Assembly (NCBI RefSeq): GCF_008795955.1
Contig: NZ_VMHN01000001.1
Location: forward strand, 558,001-622,000
Direction: 5' to 3'
DNA length: 64,000 bases
Source of the DNA: Marinobacter denitrificans
Lineage (GTDB): Bacteria > Pseudomonadota > Gammaproteobacteria > Pseudomonadales > Oleiphilaceae
In this document: piece by piece, positions 23,776 to 32,119 of the stretch
Layout: each line of letters begins with the position of its first letter
Position numbering within the stretch: position 1 is the first letter of the stretch
The notes under the pieces: model-generated
What the model saw: only the letters and a program-made list of their open reading frames with translations
What the model was told of the DNA's origin: nothing
The model's database searches: none
Program-made: the position numbers and the translations under genes

Positions 23776-25260
23776 ATGGGACTGTCGATAAAACAATCGG
23801 AATTTACAGCGGAAGAATTTGACCGTTTTGCTGCCAAGGTGCGAACGGACCTTACCGCACTCACCCGCCTTCTGGACCGGCCCGGCTTTGGTGAGGGAGA
23901 ATCTTCCATCGGTGCCGAGGTCGAGTTCTACATCGTAAACCCGGACCTGCGCGTTCAGCCGATCAACACAGAAATAGCCGCCAGCGTTCAGGATCCACAA
24001 CTGACGGTTGAGCTCAACCGCTTCAATCTTGAATACAACCTCAGCCCTCAGAATTTCAAGGGAGCCCCCTTTGCCAGAACCGAGCAGGAACTGCTCAAGG
24101 CCATGCAGCGAATCAACCAGCACGCCGCGCCATTGAATGGCGAACTGGTCCCCATCGGCATTCTACCCACGTTGCGCCAGTCCGATATGGGCGCGAAGGT
24201 GATGACAGACGAACCCCGCTACCACCTGCTATCCAACGCATTGATCCAGCAGCGGGGCGAGCCCTTCAGCATCCGTATTGGTGGCAATGACATCATCGAC
24301 CTGGAAGCGGACGACGTCACCATGGAAGGGGCGACCACGTCGTTCCAATTGCACTGGCGCGTTCCAGCCCACCGCTTTGCCGACTATTTCAACGCCGTGC
24401 AGCTGGTGACGCCCATTGCGCTGGCGCTGGCCAGCAATTCGCCCAGCCTGTTCGGCCACCACCTCTGGGACGAAACCCGTATCGCCCTGTTCAAACAATC
24501 CGTCGACAGCCGGTCGCCCAACCACAGAACCTGGAAACACCCGCCACGAGTCTATTACGGCAACGGCTGGGCACGCAGCGCCTGGGAGCTGTTTGCAGCT
24601 TCGGCATCCTTGTATCCCCCCATCCTTCCATTGATGTCCGAAGAAGATCCGATGGCTGTTATTGATCGGGGAGACGTACCGGAACTGGCCGAACTGCGAC
24701 TGCACCATGGGACTACGTGGCCCTGGAACCGGGCCATTTTTGATCACACAGAAGGCGGCCATTTGCGCATCGAGATTCGTTCCATGCCGGCCGGGCCAAC
24801 GGCCGTGGATATGTGCGCAAACGGACTCTTCATAATCGGGGCGGCGTTGGCGGTGCTCGAGGATATCCGTCACCTGACGTCGATACTTCCCTTTCATTAC
24901 ACCGAACACAATTTCTATCGTGCCGCCAAATACGGCATCGGTGCAGACATTATCTGGCCCCACAAAGACCAGGTACAGTTACAGGATACACCCCTGTTGA
25001 ACGTTGCCCGTGACCTGCTACCGCGCGCCCGGGAAGCCTTGCAACGAACCGCCGTGGACGAGGCGGAGATCCACCGCCTGCTGGGAATCATCGAAGGCCG
25101 CATTCAAACCCGGATGACCGGCGCCCGATGGCAGCGACAGGTCACCGAGTCTTTTTTCAGGTCCCAGACTACCGACGAGGCGTTCAAAAGTATGCTGTCT
25201 CTTTACATGGGCAACCAGAAGACAAACACACCACTGCACGAATGGACTTTGTCACCATGA
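23776..25260 (+). CDS. glutamate-cysteine ligase family protein (GCS2-type)
   Basis: A 494-residue protein with features of the carboxylate-amine ligase / GCS2 family (PF04107): an early SSIGAEVEFYIVNPD glutamate-binding Glu pair, LNRFNLEYNLSPQNF, VPIGILPTLRQSDMG, SFQLHWRVPAHRFADYFNAVQLVTPIALALASNSP and a late HLRIEIRSMPAGPTAVDM with conserved Glu/Arg. The family joins glutamate to an amine using ATP; this long form is not the housekeeping GshA of enterobacteria and its amine substrate is unknown. It overlaps the next gene by ATGA, implying translational coupling with the M14-type deacylase. Confidence 0.82.
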   Translation: MGLSIKQSEFTAEEFDRFAAKVRTDLTALTRLLDRPGFGEGESSIGAEVEFYIVNPDLRVQPINTEIAASVQDPQLTVELNRFNLEYNLSPQNFKGAPFARTEQELLKAMQRINQHAAPLNGELVPIGILPTLRQSDMGAKVMTDEPRYHLLSNALIQQRGEPFSIRIGGNDIIDLEADDVTMEGATTSFQLHWRVPAHRFADYFNAVQLVTPIALALASNSPSLFGHHLWDETRIALFKQSVDSRSPNHRTWKHPPRVYYGNGWARSAWELFAASASLYPPILPLMSEEDPMAVIDRGDVPELAELRLHHGTTWPWNRAIFDHTEGGHLRIEIRSMPAGPTAVDMCANGLFIIGAALAVLEDIRHLTSILPFHYTEHNFYRAAKYGIGADIIWPHKDQVQLQDTPLLNVARDLLPRAREALQRTAVDEAEIHRLLGIIEGRIQTRMTGARWQRQVTESFFRSQTTDEAFKSMLSLYMGNQKTNTPLHEWTLSP

Positions 25261-26297
25261 GCCGCTCGAACACCCTGGATTATCTCAACAATCCGTCACC
25301 CCAGACCCTGGGCCGCTCGCCCCTGGAGTGGCTGAGCCGGCTGCAACGGCCCACGGTGGTTCGCGTTGCTGGCCGCGATCCTTCAAGGACCCGGGCCATG
25401 GCAACGCTGCTTCACGGCAACGAACCCTCAGGGCTGTTCGCGCTCCACCGGTGGCTACTGGAGCAGCACACCCCGGAGGTCAACCTGTTGTTCCTTCTGG
25501 GCGGCGTCCACCCCGCGAAAATCCCGCCGATGCTGTCGCTACGCCAACGGCCAGGCGGACGTGATCTGAACCGGTGCTTCAAAGAACCGTTTGAAGGAGA
25601 GGAAGGCGCCATTGCCGAGGCCATGCTGGCCGAGCTTCAGACAGCCAACCCCGAATGCCTGCTGGATGTGCACAACACCTCAGGCACCGGGCCTGCCTTC
25701 GCTGTGACCATCACCAACGATGCTGCCCATCAAGCACTGGCGTCGCTCTTTACCGACCGGCTGATCATGACGGATCTTCGCCTGGGTGCACTGATGGAAT
25801 ATTCCGAGCAGGAGGTGCCCACGGTGACCATCGAGTGTGGCGGGGCTCAGGATGATCACGCACACCAACTGGCGTACGAAGGGCTTGTTCGGTATGCCTC
25901 ACAGCCAGATGTGCTGTCGCTGGAAAAAGCGGAATGGAACGTTGCTGTACTGCGCAATCCGATTCGAGTGGAGTTGGCACCCGATGCGACAATCGAGTAC
26001 CGATTGACGCCCAGTGGGCAGGCGGACCTCACGTTTCCGCCCGACATCGAACACCGCAATTTCGGCATTGTGTCGCCGGATGAGCCTCTCGGATGGGTTG
26101 GGCAAAAAGGCCTGGACGTTCTCACGGCGATCAGCCACAACCGCACCGAGAACATGGAACAGGTACTTCAAATCAGGGATGGGCGAATCTACCCTGCCCA
26201 GGCCCTGAAGGCCTTCATGATCACCACCAACCCGGTGATTGCCAAGAGCGATTGCCTGTTCTATGCCGTCAAAGCAACGGGCGATCCCATTTTCTAA
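25257..26297 (+). CDS. succinylglutamate desuccinylase/aspartoacylase-like M14 protein
   Basis: A 346-residue protein of the AstE/AspA branch of M14 zinc enzymes. TLLHGNEPSGLFALHRWL supplies the first zinc His and Glu (HGNE), GGRDLNRCF is the R-D-x-N-R substrate motif, CLLDVHNTSGTGPAF provides the third His, and PTVTIECGGAQDDHAHQLA contains the catalytic Glu. Enzymes of this type remove acyl groups from amino acids, but others act on glutamyl or aspartyl amides. It overlaps the preceding glutamate-cysteine-ligase-like gene by four bases (ATGA) and is followed by a convergent gamma-glutamylcyclotransferase. Confidence 0.85.
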   Translation: MSRSNTLDYLNNPSPQTLGRSPLEWLSRLQRPTVVRVAGRDPSRTRAMATLLHGNEPSGLFALHRWLLEQHTPEVNLLFLLGGVHPAKIPPMLSLRQRPGGRDLNRCFKEPFEGEEGAIAEAMLAELQTANPECLLDVHNTSGTGPAFAVTITNDAAHQALASLFTDRLIMTDLRLGALMEYSEQEVPTVTIECGGAQDDHAHQLAYEGLVRYASQPDVLSLEKAEWNVAVLRNPIRVELAPDATIEYRLTPSGQADLTFPPDIEHRNFGIVSPDEPLGWVGQKGLDVLTAISHNRTENMEQVLQIRDGRIYPAQALKAFMITTNPVIAKSDCLFYAVKATGDPIF

Positions 26298-26314
26298 ACC
26301 ATACCGAGCCGCTT

Positions 26315-26809
26315 TTAATCGTAGATTGCCCGCTCTCTCGCATCTCGTTTTCGATCAGGGTCTTCCTGGCTTCGCGTGGCTGAAATGGCATCAAGGTAGT
26401 CAGCGGGAACGCCTGTTTCTTTCGCACCAACGATGACGTGATTCACATACCAGGAGTGAGGCAGCAAAGTTGGATCCGTTGACGTTGCACAGTAGGTAAA
26501 AGCATCAAACGAATTCCCGAGAGCATCCGTCACCGTGACCCGCTTTTCATCGTAACCGAAGCCCAAACCCTCAGCCCTGTCCAGCGGGCCTTTCTCGTGG
26601 CGCGGTATCTCAAAAAGCGCGCCAATAACGAAGTCCTCCGGGTTGCCGGTAAACAGTGCGTCGCATTTTGCGGATTTGTCTTTCCTGCTCCACTTATGAA
26701 ACCGAAGGGAATGCTCAACGAGCGTGAACATACCGATTCGCTCCGCGCTTGGAACCCTCGCTCTTAATCTGAGGAGTGACATATTCGATCCGTAAGCAAA
26801 ATACTTCAT
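26315..26809 (-). CDS. gamma-glutamylcyclotransferase (GGCT)-like protein
   Basis: A 164-residue protein of the GGCT/AIG2 family. KYFAYGSNMSLLRL contains the signature YGSNM substrate loop, and GPLDRAEGLGFGYDEKRVTV contains the catalytic Glu (DRAEG). These enzymes convert gamma-glutamyl amino acids to 5-oxoproline and the free amino acid. It converges with the ligase/deacylase pair, 17 bases apart. The three neighbours all act on glutamate-derived amides, which suggests a shared pathway, though their coregulation is not shown. Confidence 0.85.
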   Translation of the reverse strand: MKYFAYGSNMSLLRLRARVPSAERIGMFTLVEHSLRFHKWSRKDKSAKCDALFTGNPEDFVIGALFEIPRHEKGPLDRAEGLGFGYDEKRVTVTDALGNSFDAFTYCATSTDPTLLPHSWYVNHVIVGAKETGVPADYLDAISATRSQEDPDRKRDARERAIYD

Positions 26810-27608
26810 GCTGCCTCTGTGTCTGCACTAGTCAGGTATGCGCTGCTATAGTGAAACAAGAGCACCTGATTCTCAATCCGAGCCACAGCATTCCCGGCGC
26901 CTAGCTGAATAGCGTTCTGGTTTCAAGGGATTGTCAGTATCGACGCCGACTTCGTACATGACTTGTAGGAAAGGTTTCTTCTACCAGCCCCGGACCACTC
27001 CATTCCGCCCTTCACCCGCGTATTAACGACGCTGGAGCGATCACAGCAGAAATGTGAACGGGCTGGCGAATCTCTATCTCAAGTCGCCCATTGCCCGGGA
27101 GGGCGCGCTACCAGGCGTCTCGAGAGGCCTGTGCGGCGACCGACTGGCGCCTAAAATTCGGAGAACTCGTTCGCAATGACAACAACGTAAAAAATATCGA
27201 CGTTTTGGGAGATCTACGTCGCCTGCCAGATTGCGCGGGAAAGAGATATTTCTACTAAATGCTTCACACGCCGCTTGCTGTGCGGATTGGCGTCCAGGGC
27301 TCCAATTTGAATGTCCTTTTTAAGTATATGTCCACCCTGCCACTTTGTAATTTTGAAAAGAATATTCAATATCACTATTTGTGTTTGTCTTTGCTTCATG
27401 TATCTAAAAAAGTCGCAGCTGGGCATCCCTTTATAGAGGGGTTTTAAACATATGCCCCAAAAAACAATACATATATTCGCCGCTTCCAATAGATTGAGTA
27501 ATTTTAACAAATAGATGTATTCCTTCCATTGTCGGCTGGCTTTACGGAGTGATCATAAAAATTTTAAGTAAAACATTTAAGTTATTGAATTTACGGGTTA
27601 AATAAAAC
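26810..27608. other. 800-base stretch without a convincing gene
   Basis: The first part (26820-27130) has ordinary base composition; a plus-strand frame ends at 27258 with a segment containing DWRLKFGELVRNDNNVKNID, possibly the tail of a lost gene. The second part (27200-27600) is AT-rich. A minus-strand frame at 27214-27510 encodes 98 residues but has atypical composition and no ribosome site, so I left it out. The promoter of the PEP-CTERM gene lies at the end. Confidence 0.4.
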
Positions 27609-27624
27609 TGGCATGATGAGTGCT
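27609..27624 (+). promoter_or_regulatory. sigma-54 (-24/-12) promoter of the PEP-CTERM gene
   Basis: TGGCATGATGAGTGCT matches TGGCACGNNNNTTGCW at 10 of 12 informative positions, with the essential GG and GC exactly 10 bases apart. The start point would fall near 27635, about 85 bases before the ATG. PEP-CTERM genes in exosortase bacteria are known to be driven by RpoN with the PrsK/PrsR pair. Confidence 0.7.
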
Positions 27625-27630
27625 AACCTA

Positions 27631-27676
27631 GGGCAAACGGGTCGCGAGCTTCAGCTCCAACAATCCCGTTTTGTCC
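27631..27676 (+). ncRNA. structured 5' leader of the PEP-CTERM mRNA
   Basis: GGGCAAACGGG and CCCGTTTTGTCC pair with a single bulge, enclosing a smaller GAGC-TTCA-GCTC hairpin. The structure begins where transcription from the -24/-12 promoter should start, so the mRNA would have a hairpin at its very 5' end. This may stabilise the transcript or regulate translation. It does not match a riboswitch class I know. Confidence 0.45.
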
Positions 27677-27719
27677 TCTGGATAAATAATTCATCCTTGA
27701 ACAATCAGGTGGTTTACAT

Positions 27720-28538
27720 ATGATTCGATTTCCTAAGAAAGCAGCACTTATTGCAACAGCCGTTTTTCCCTTTACTCTGGGTGCAACTGCTGCCAGCGCC
27801 GCCCAAATCACATCTTGGGACTACGAGGTAGACAATTCATTTTCCGATGTCACTTTTAGCGAAGGCACTGGGACCGGAAGCGTCGCTGCGGACGGTCAAT
27901 CAGTTTCCTGGGGTTCAGGCGATGCCAGCAGCTCCGTCTCCATTACCGACGCCAGCAATCCACCTCAGCTGGTAACTAACGGTGACATGGTGCCCGGTGG
28001 CGTATTCAGCCATGATAATGCGGTTATCCCCGCCGGAAGCGAATCTCTGGCCAGCTTTAACCTGAACAGTACACTAATGCTGACCGCGGCGACCCCAGAC
28101 GAAATGGCCGGTATTTCGCCAGACCCCGTCACCATCACCTTCCAGAGCTTCTTTACCGAAACCTATAATGGCGGGGAATGCTTCGAAGGTTCTGCTTCTA
28201 CCTGTGACGATGTGTTTTCCCTGGCGAACCCCGAGTTGGGCAGCTTGAACGAAGCTGGTATTTTTGAGTTCTCTGGACCCAACTTCACCATCGATGACAC
28301 CAGCTATTCCGTGTTCCTGGAAATCGTTGGCCTGAACCAGCTGAGCGATGAGCAATGTGCGGTAGCGGGCGCACCCGCGAACTGCATTGGCCTCCTGACC
28401 CAGGAAGGCACCAACAATATCTTTGAAAGCAACTTCCGTATCGAAACCGCTGCGGCTTCAGTTCCGGAGCCGGGTTCCCTGGCACTGCTGGGTCTTGGCC
28501 TGGCCGGCCTTGGCGTAGCCAAGCGTCGCAAGAAGTAA
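27720..28538 (+). CDS. PEP-CTERM exported protein (THxN-like)
   Basis: A 272-residue exported protein. The signal peptide is MIRFPKKAALIATAVFPFTLG with cleavage after ASA. The mature part is beta-rich, acidic and Ser/Thr-rich, and has a SHDN motif in VFSHDNAVIPAGSESL that fits the THxN family of PEP-CTERM proteins. Four Cys occur in two close pairs (GGECFEGSASTCDD; EQCAVAGAPANC). The C-terminus is a complete sorting signal: VPEPGSLALLGLGLAGLGVAKRRKK (PEP motif, transmembrane helix, basic tail). An exosortase elsewhere in the genome should cleave it. It is probably part of the extracellular matrix, but its exact role is unknown. Confidence 0.93.
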   Translation: MIRFPKKAALIATAVFPFTLGATAASAAQITSWDYEVDNSFSDVTFSEGTGTGSVAADGQSVSWGSGDASSSVSITDASNPPQLVTNGDMVPGGVFSHDNAVIPAGSESLASFNLNSTLMLTAATPDEMAGISPDPVTITFQSFFTETYNGGECFEGSASTCDDVFSLANPELGSLNEAGIFEFSGPNFTIDDTSYSVFLEIVGLNQLSDEQCAVAGAPANCIGLLTQEGTNNIFESNFRIETAAASVPEPGSLALLGLGLAGLGVAKRRKK

Positions 28539-28579
28539 TTCGCCCCAGGCGAACGGCGATTAAAAAGGTTTATCGCACT

Positions 28580-28675
28580 TAACCGGGCAACGCTGCTTTT
28601 ATCTTCAGGAAGAAGTAGTCGTTGTCCCGGTAGCCATAGGCCCTCCGCTTGATCACCTTGATCTTGTTGTTCATC
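28580..28675 (-). pseudogene. C-terminal remnant of an ISL3-family transposase
   Basis: The minus strand encodes MNNKIKVIKRRAYGYRD, then NDYFFLKIKAALPG and a stop. NNKIKVIKRRAYGYRD is the conserved C-terminal block of ISL3-type transposases. Only 31 codons remain and the catalytic residues are missing. Confidence 0.65.
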
Positions 28676-28677
28676 GA

Positions 28678-28713
28678 AAACCGGGCACAATCACCCTGGC
28701 CTGTCTTGGCATC
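28678..28713 (-). pseudogene. N-terminal remnant of a RAYT transposase
   Basis: MPRQARVIVPGF, twelve codons preceded by GGAG, is the almost universal start of REP-associated tyrosine transposases. It runs straight into the ISL3 remnant, so the join is a chimera of two unrelated transposases. Confidence 0.65.
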
Positions 28714-28734
28714 AGCTTCTCCTTGCTTTTGAAG

Positions 28735-28754
28735 CACAGAATCCATTCTGTGCT
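28735..28754. repeat. REP-like palindrome upstream of the RAYT remnant
   Basis: GCACAGAAT and ATTCTGTGC form a perfect 9-bp dyad around CC. Its position upstream of a RAYT start suggests a REP-type target of the former transposase. Confidence 0.5.
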
Positions 28755-28830
28755 GGCAGTCGATGTTAACCGAACCAGAGAGGCTGTTGGTAGTGACTTG
28801 AGTTGGCTTTCAGACACTGAAGAAGCTGGG

Positions 28831-28854
28831 AAAATAGATCTGTCCCGGTTTTCC
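28831..28854 (+). repeat. dispersed motif AAATAGATCTGTCCCGGTTTTC
   Basis: A copy of a motif also seen at 21836-21854 and 21910-21928; all three lie near transposase debris, as expected for edges of lost RAYT units. Confidence 0.45.
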
Positions 28855-28907
28855 TATTATGAGCACACAACCTGCTCTCTTCTCGCCAGCAATTCATCGT
28901 TCAATTA

Positions 28908-29003
28908 GGTCGCAAAGCGAACGTTCAGGCGGATAGACCAACACTTTCCCTTGGAGAAGTTCAGCCTCTTTTTGGGAATGTCTGCAGTAAAGGGGTAGAA
29001 CCC
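28908..29003. repeat. dispersed repeat with both known ends
   Basis: It starts with GGTCGCAAAGCGAACGTTCA (28908) and ends with the complement of the GGGTTCTACCCC unit (28964-29003). On the minus strand it reads as the end of a protein-like frame (GFYPFTADIPKKR to LNVRFAT). Partial copies of either end recur at 34472, 34721, 37901, 38009, 44159 and 46306. Confidence 0.6.
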
Positions 29004-29106
29004 AAGCTCCTCAACCGTATCCAGGATCGGACGGAATTCTCCACCGTCACCTGATCTACCGCCTACAGCAAAGGCTAAAAGACGGCAGTTTTATCACAGC
29101 CGTAAT

Positions 29107-32100
29107 TTAGTTATCAGGAACCGCCCGAATGTCCAACGAGGCTTGGATTTCTTCAAAGCGCCGCACCCAGGGTTTTGCCTCTGACAGAGCGGGTGGTAGT
29201 TGCTCTAATGCAGACCGAGCGGCCTGGAAGCTCCTGAAACTGCGGTAGGTTACGAAATACCAGGGCCGTCCTTCGCGCAAAGTGCGGGCATAAGCTGTTT
29301 CATTCTTGATTCCGTAATGTTCGATGTAACGTTTTACAGTGGCCTCTGAGCCAGCCGCCATTAACTGGATTGTAAAGTGGCCAGCTGGTTGTTCCTGGAG
29401 CCAGGATTCAGTTCGGAAGCGGTTACGGTCATAGGTTGCTGGTGCACTGGCCCCCGAAGGCGGAGAGCGCTTCTTGTGTTGCCGGTTAGCCGGCATTATC
29501 AGAAAATCTACTCCGCTGATAAACGAACCATCCCCCGAGACGGTGAGCACATGCAGGCCCGTATCTGTCAGTCCTAACCGTCGTAACTGCTTGGGTGAGA
29601 TCCTTAGCCAGTAATCACCGGCTACCACTTCAGGGATGATATAAAAGCCGTCCCAGCTACTTGTCGTCTCACCTACTACCTCATGTTGGTCATTCAACAG
29701 TTCCAGGTTGAGATCCCCTATACCGCGCTCAACGCCGTTCTCCAGCAGGTAGACGGTTCCATCAATTTCTGTCGTCATCTGGACCGGAAAATCCAGCCTT
29801 GCCACGCGGCCCGGACGCGGCACTAAGCGCACCCCCTCACGTGCCGGCGCCCACTGCGGGTCTAGCAATGTAGAGGTTTCGACCCCAATATCGACATGCT
29901 GTTTGACCGGCAGGTGGTTAATGTGGGCGATACCCGCCGCGTCGGTGCGGGCCTGATGCCGGCCCCCGTTGACAGTGAACCCCGCGCCTTGCAGTGGCTC
30001 CTCGCCGGCGTCGATGACACCGTTGTTGTTTTCGTCCAGGAACATGCGTACCGAAGCAGCGCCACTGTTGGCCACGGGCCGGGCATCGAATAGCCAATCT
30101 GAGCGCTGGGGGTCACGGCCCACAGCGACGAAGAGCTGCGCACCCATAGCGATCTCGCCGGTATCGACATAGCTGGCACTTAAGCCCAATCCAAACCGGC
30201 CCAGGCTCTTGGTAAAGCCGGCGGTATAGTGTGTCCGCGGTGAGGTGAACGCATGCGTCACACCCAGAGTCATCCGGTAGCCTTCCGAGAGATATTTGTC
30301 GGCCGACAGCGACAGGGCCCTTAGCTCGCTTTCGGAACCCAGGGTGTAATTGATCTGGCTGCGCAAACTCATATCGCGAACCCGGCGGCTGATCCGCAAG
30401 GTTCCCGTGGTATGTTCAAGATCGTCGCGTGCATTCCAATTCAGGGTGTTGGTGAAAGCCGTGCGGAGGATGTAGGCGGATATCCGGGCGCTGATGTCCG
30501 TATTGACAATGCCGGATTCTCGCTCATCCCTCGTTGCCTCGACCGTTACCGGCAAGCGCAAGCGCGTGCCTATCGGGACAGAACCACTGAAGCGAAGCCC
30601 GTCACGGGTTTGGATCGGGTCGTTAGAAGCGTGAAATACCTCACTGGTGAAATCGTCCAGATAGATACGACTCGCATCGACCGCCATGCCTCCGATGCGG
30701 GTCTGTAACCCAAGTTCAGTCAGTGAGCTGCCGTCTTGAGCCCGGACAAGATCTGCACTGACACTCATGGATTGCCAGAATGTGCGCAGGCCCAGGTTCG
30801 TATATTGCTTCTCGATGCCAGCCACTGGCGCCCGGATGAATCCGACCGATGCGGAAAGAGCACGGGAAAGGCCCATATCGAATTGGGCGATGGACCTGGG
30901 CTGGCCCTTGTCGTTGCGGTGCTCGGTAAAGCTGTACTGGAATTCCCCGGGTCGGACCATGGATTGAGCCAGGGAGAAGCTATACTGTTCCACCCGCGTC
31001 TGTCCCAGAGGGCCGTTGAACACCAACCGAAAATCGTTGCGGCCATAACTTAGGGGCTGATCTTCAAAGCGATAGCGTCCATCTCCACGGGCGGTCTGAA
31101 ACTCGACCAGGGCGTCGTTATAGTAGAGTTCGACATCCCAGCCAGGCGGCAGATCTCCTTCGAACGTCTGACTGTCAAAGCTGGTGGGCTGCGTCAGCGG
31201 TCGGTTGCTCAACATTACCCCTTCGCCGGTGTCGCCGCGGGTGATGTTGTCGATGCTTGGGGCGGATAGACTGCCGAACTGATAGGAACGGGCATGAAGC
31301 GGACCGAGCAGGTCCGCGTCGGGGCTATGGCGCCCGAGCGTGGCGCGCACGTCTGGCGACGGATCCTGCTTGTTGCTGCTGAAATAGAGGGACGACTCCA
31401 TGCCCAGCAGGTCGCCGGTCAGGAAGGCTGTATAGCGGGCATCGGTCTGGGTTTGGCCATCATTTCGCCGCACCTCCGTCGCGAAGGTCTGGTCGATGAA
31501 CGGCATGCTCAGCAGCCGGTAGGGTATTTCCTGTTCAGGATACCCAGGGTCTTCGTAGCCGCCGCGCCTGCCTGCCCGCTCACCGAGTCGCTCGCGCTTC
31601 AGGCGCTCCTGTAACGGCAATGCCTCAAGGGCATTGACCCGGAGTGACAGACTGGAGCGGTCGATTTCCAGTTTTACTGGCAGCCAGTGCTCAATTAGTG
31701 ACTTCGCCACATAGAGATCGTCCGGTTCTACCAGGATCAGCGAGGAATTGAATGTCTCTGTCACACCCGCCCGACTGACCTTGCCTTCGTTCAGGCTGAG
31801 GCTGAATCCACGGTCGTCGCTGAGGATGAAGCCACTGGCGGTGCCATGTTCTGGCTGGGTCTGGATTGCAATAGTGAGCAATCTTGCCAGCTCACCCAGC
31901 GGCAACAAGGTATGCTCGCCGAGTTCATAAGCGGGAATGGCGCTGGACAGGACGGTCTGGTCCAGCCGCACTTCCAGCAACAGGAATTCCGGCTCTGTGC
32001 CCTGGTCTTGGGCCATCAGCGCGCGAGAATAGCCAACTGATGTGAGCAGTAACAACAGCAAGGCCAACCCACCCGCCCAATGAACGGTTACCGTGCGCAT
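29107..32100 (-). CDS. outer-membrane usher (CS1/alternate type) with a C-terminal SPOR domain
   Basis: A 997-residue exported protein. The N-terminal signal (GGLALLLLLLTSVGYS) leads to an usher N-terminal domain (FLLLEVRLDQTVLSS, LLPLGELARLLTI), a long beta-barrel region with alternating aromatic residues (residues about 190-640), an SASVRMFLDENNNGVIDAGEEPLQGAGF segment and a carboxy-terminal Ig-like domain. This is the usher for assembling chaperone-usher pili through the outer membrane. Residues about 905-990 form a DamX-type SPOR domain (HFTIQLMAAGSEATVKRYI, PWYFVTYRSFRSFQAARSALEQLP, EAKPWVRRFEEIQASL), normally a denuded-peptidoglycan binder. This fusion is unusual. It is the last gene of the operon. 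Confidence 0.85.
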   Translation of the reverse strand: MRTVTVHWAGGLALLLLLLTSVGYSRALMAQDQGTEPEFLLLEVRLDQTVLSSAIPAYELGEHTLLPLGELARLLTIAIQTQPEHGTASGFILSDDRGFSLSLNEGKVSRAGVTETFNSSLILVEPDDLYVAKSLIEHWLPVKLEIDRSSLSLRVNALEALPLQERLKRERLGERAGRRGGYEDPGYPEQEIPYRLLSMPFIDQTFATEVRRNDGQTQTDARYTAFLTGDLLGMESSLYFSSNKQDPSPDVRATLGRHSPDADLLGPLHARSYQFGSLSAPSIDNITRGDTGEGVMLSNRPLTQPTSFDSQTFEGDLPPGWDVELYYNDALVEFQTARGDGRYRFEDQPLSYGRNDFRLVFNGPLGQTRVEQYSFSLAQSMVRPGEFQYSFTEHRNDKGQPRSIAQFDMGLSRALSASVGFIRAPVAGIEKQYTNLGLRTFWQSMSVSADLVRAQDGSSLTELGLQTRIGGMAVDASRIYLDDFTSEVFHASNDPIQTRDGLRFSGSVPIGTRLRLPVTVEATRDERESGIVNTDISARISAYILRTAFTNTLNWNARDDLEHTTGTLRISRRVRDMSLRSQINYTLGSESELRALSLSADKYLSEGYRMTLGVTHAFTSPRTHYTAGFTKSLGRFGLGLSASYVDTGEIAMGAQLFVAVGRDPQRSDWLFDARPVANSGAASVRMFLDENNNGVIDAGEEPLQGAGFTVNGGRHQARTDAAGIAHINHLPVKQHVDIGVETSTLLDPQWAPAREGVRLVPRPGRVARLDFPVQMTTEIDGTVYLLENGVERGIGDLNLELLNDQHEVVGETTSSWDGFYIIPEVVAGDYWLRISPKQLRRLGLTDTGLHVLTVSGDGSFISGVDFLIMPANRQHKKRSPPSGASAPATYDRNRFRTESWLQEQPAGHFTIQLMAAGSEATVKRYIEHYGIKNETAYARTLREGRPWYFVTYRSFRSFQAARSALEQLPPALSEAKPWVRRFEEIQASLDIRAVPDN

Positions 32101-32119
32101 CTTGCGGTACCCGCACTAA

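Noticed and set aside
27214..27510. 98-codon minus-strand frame in the gap before the PEP-CTERM gene
   Set aside because: AT-rich, no ribosome site and composition unlike proteins of neighbouring genes.
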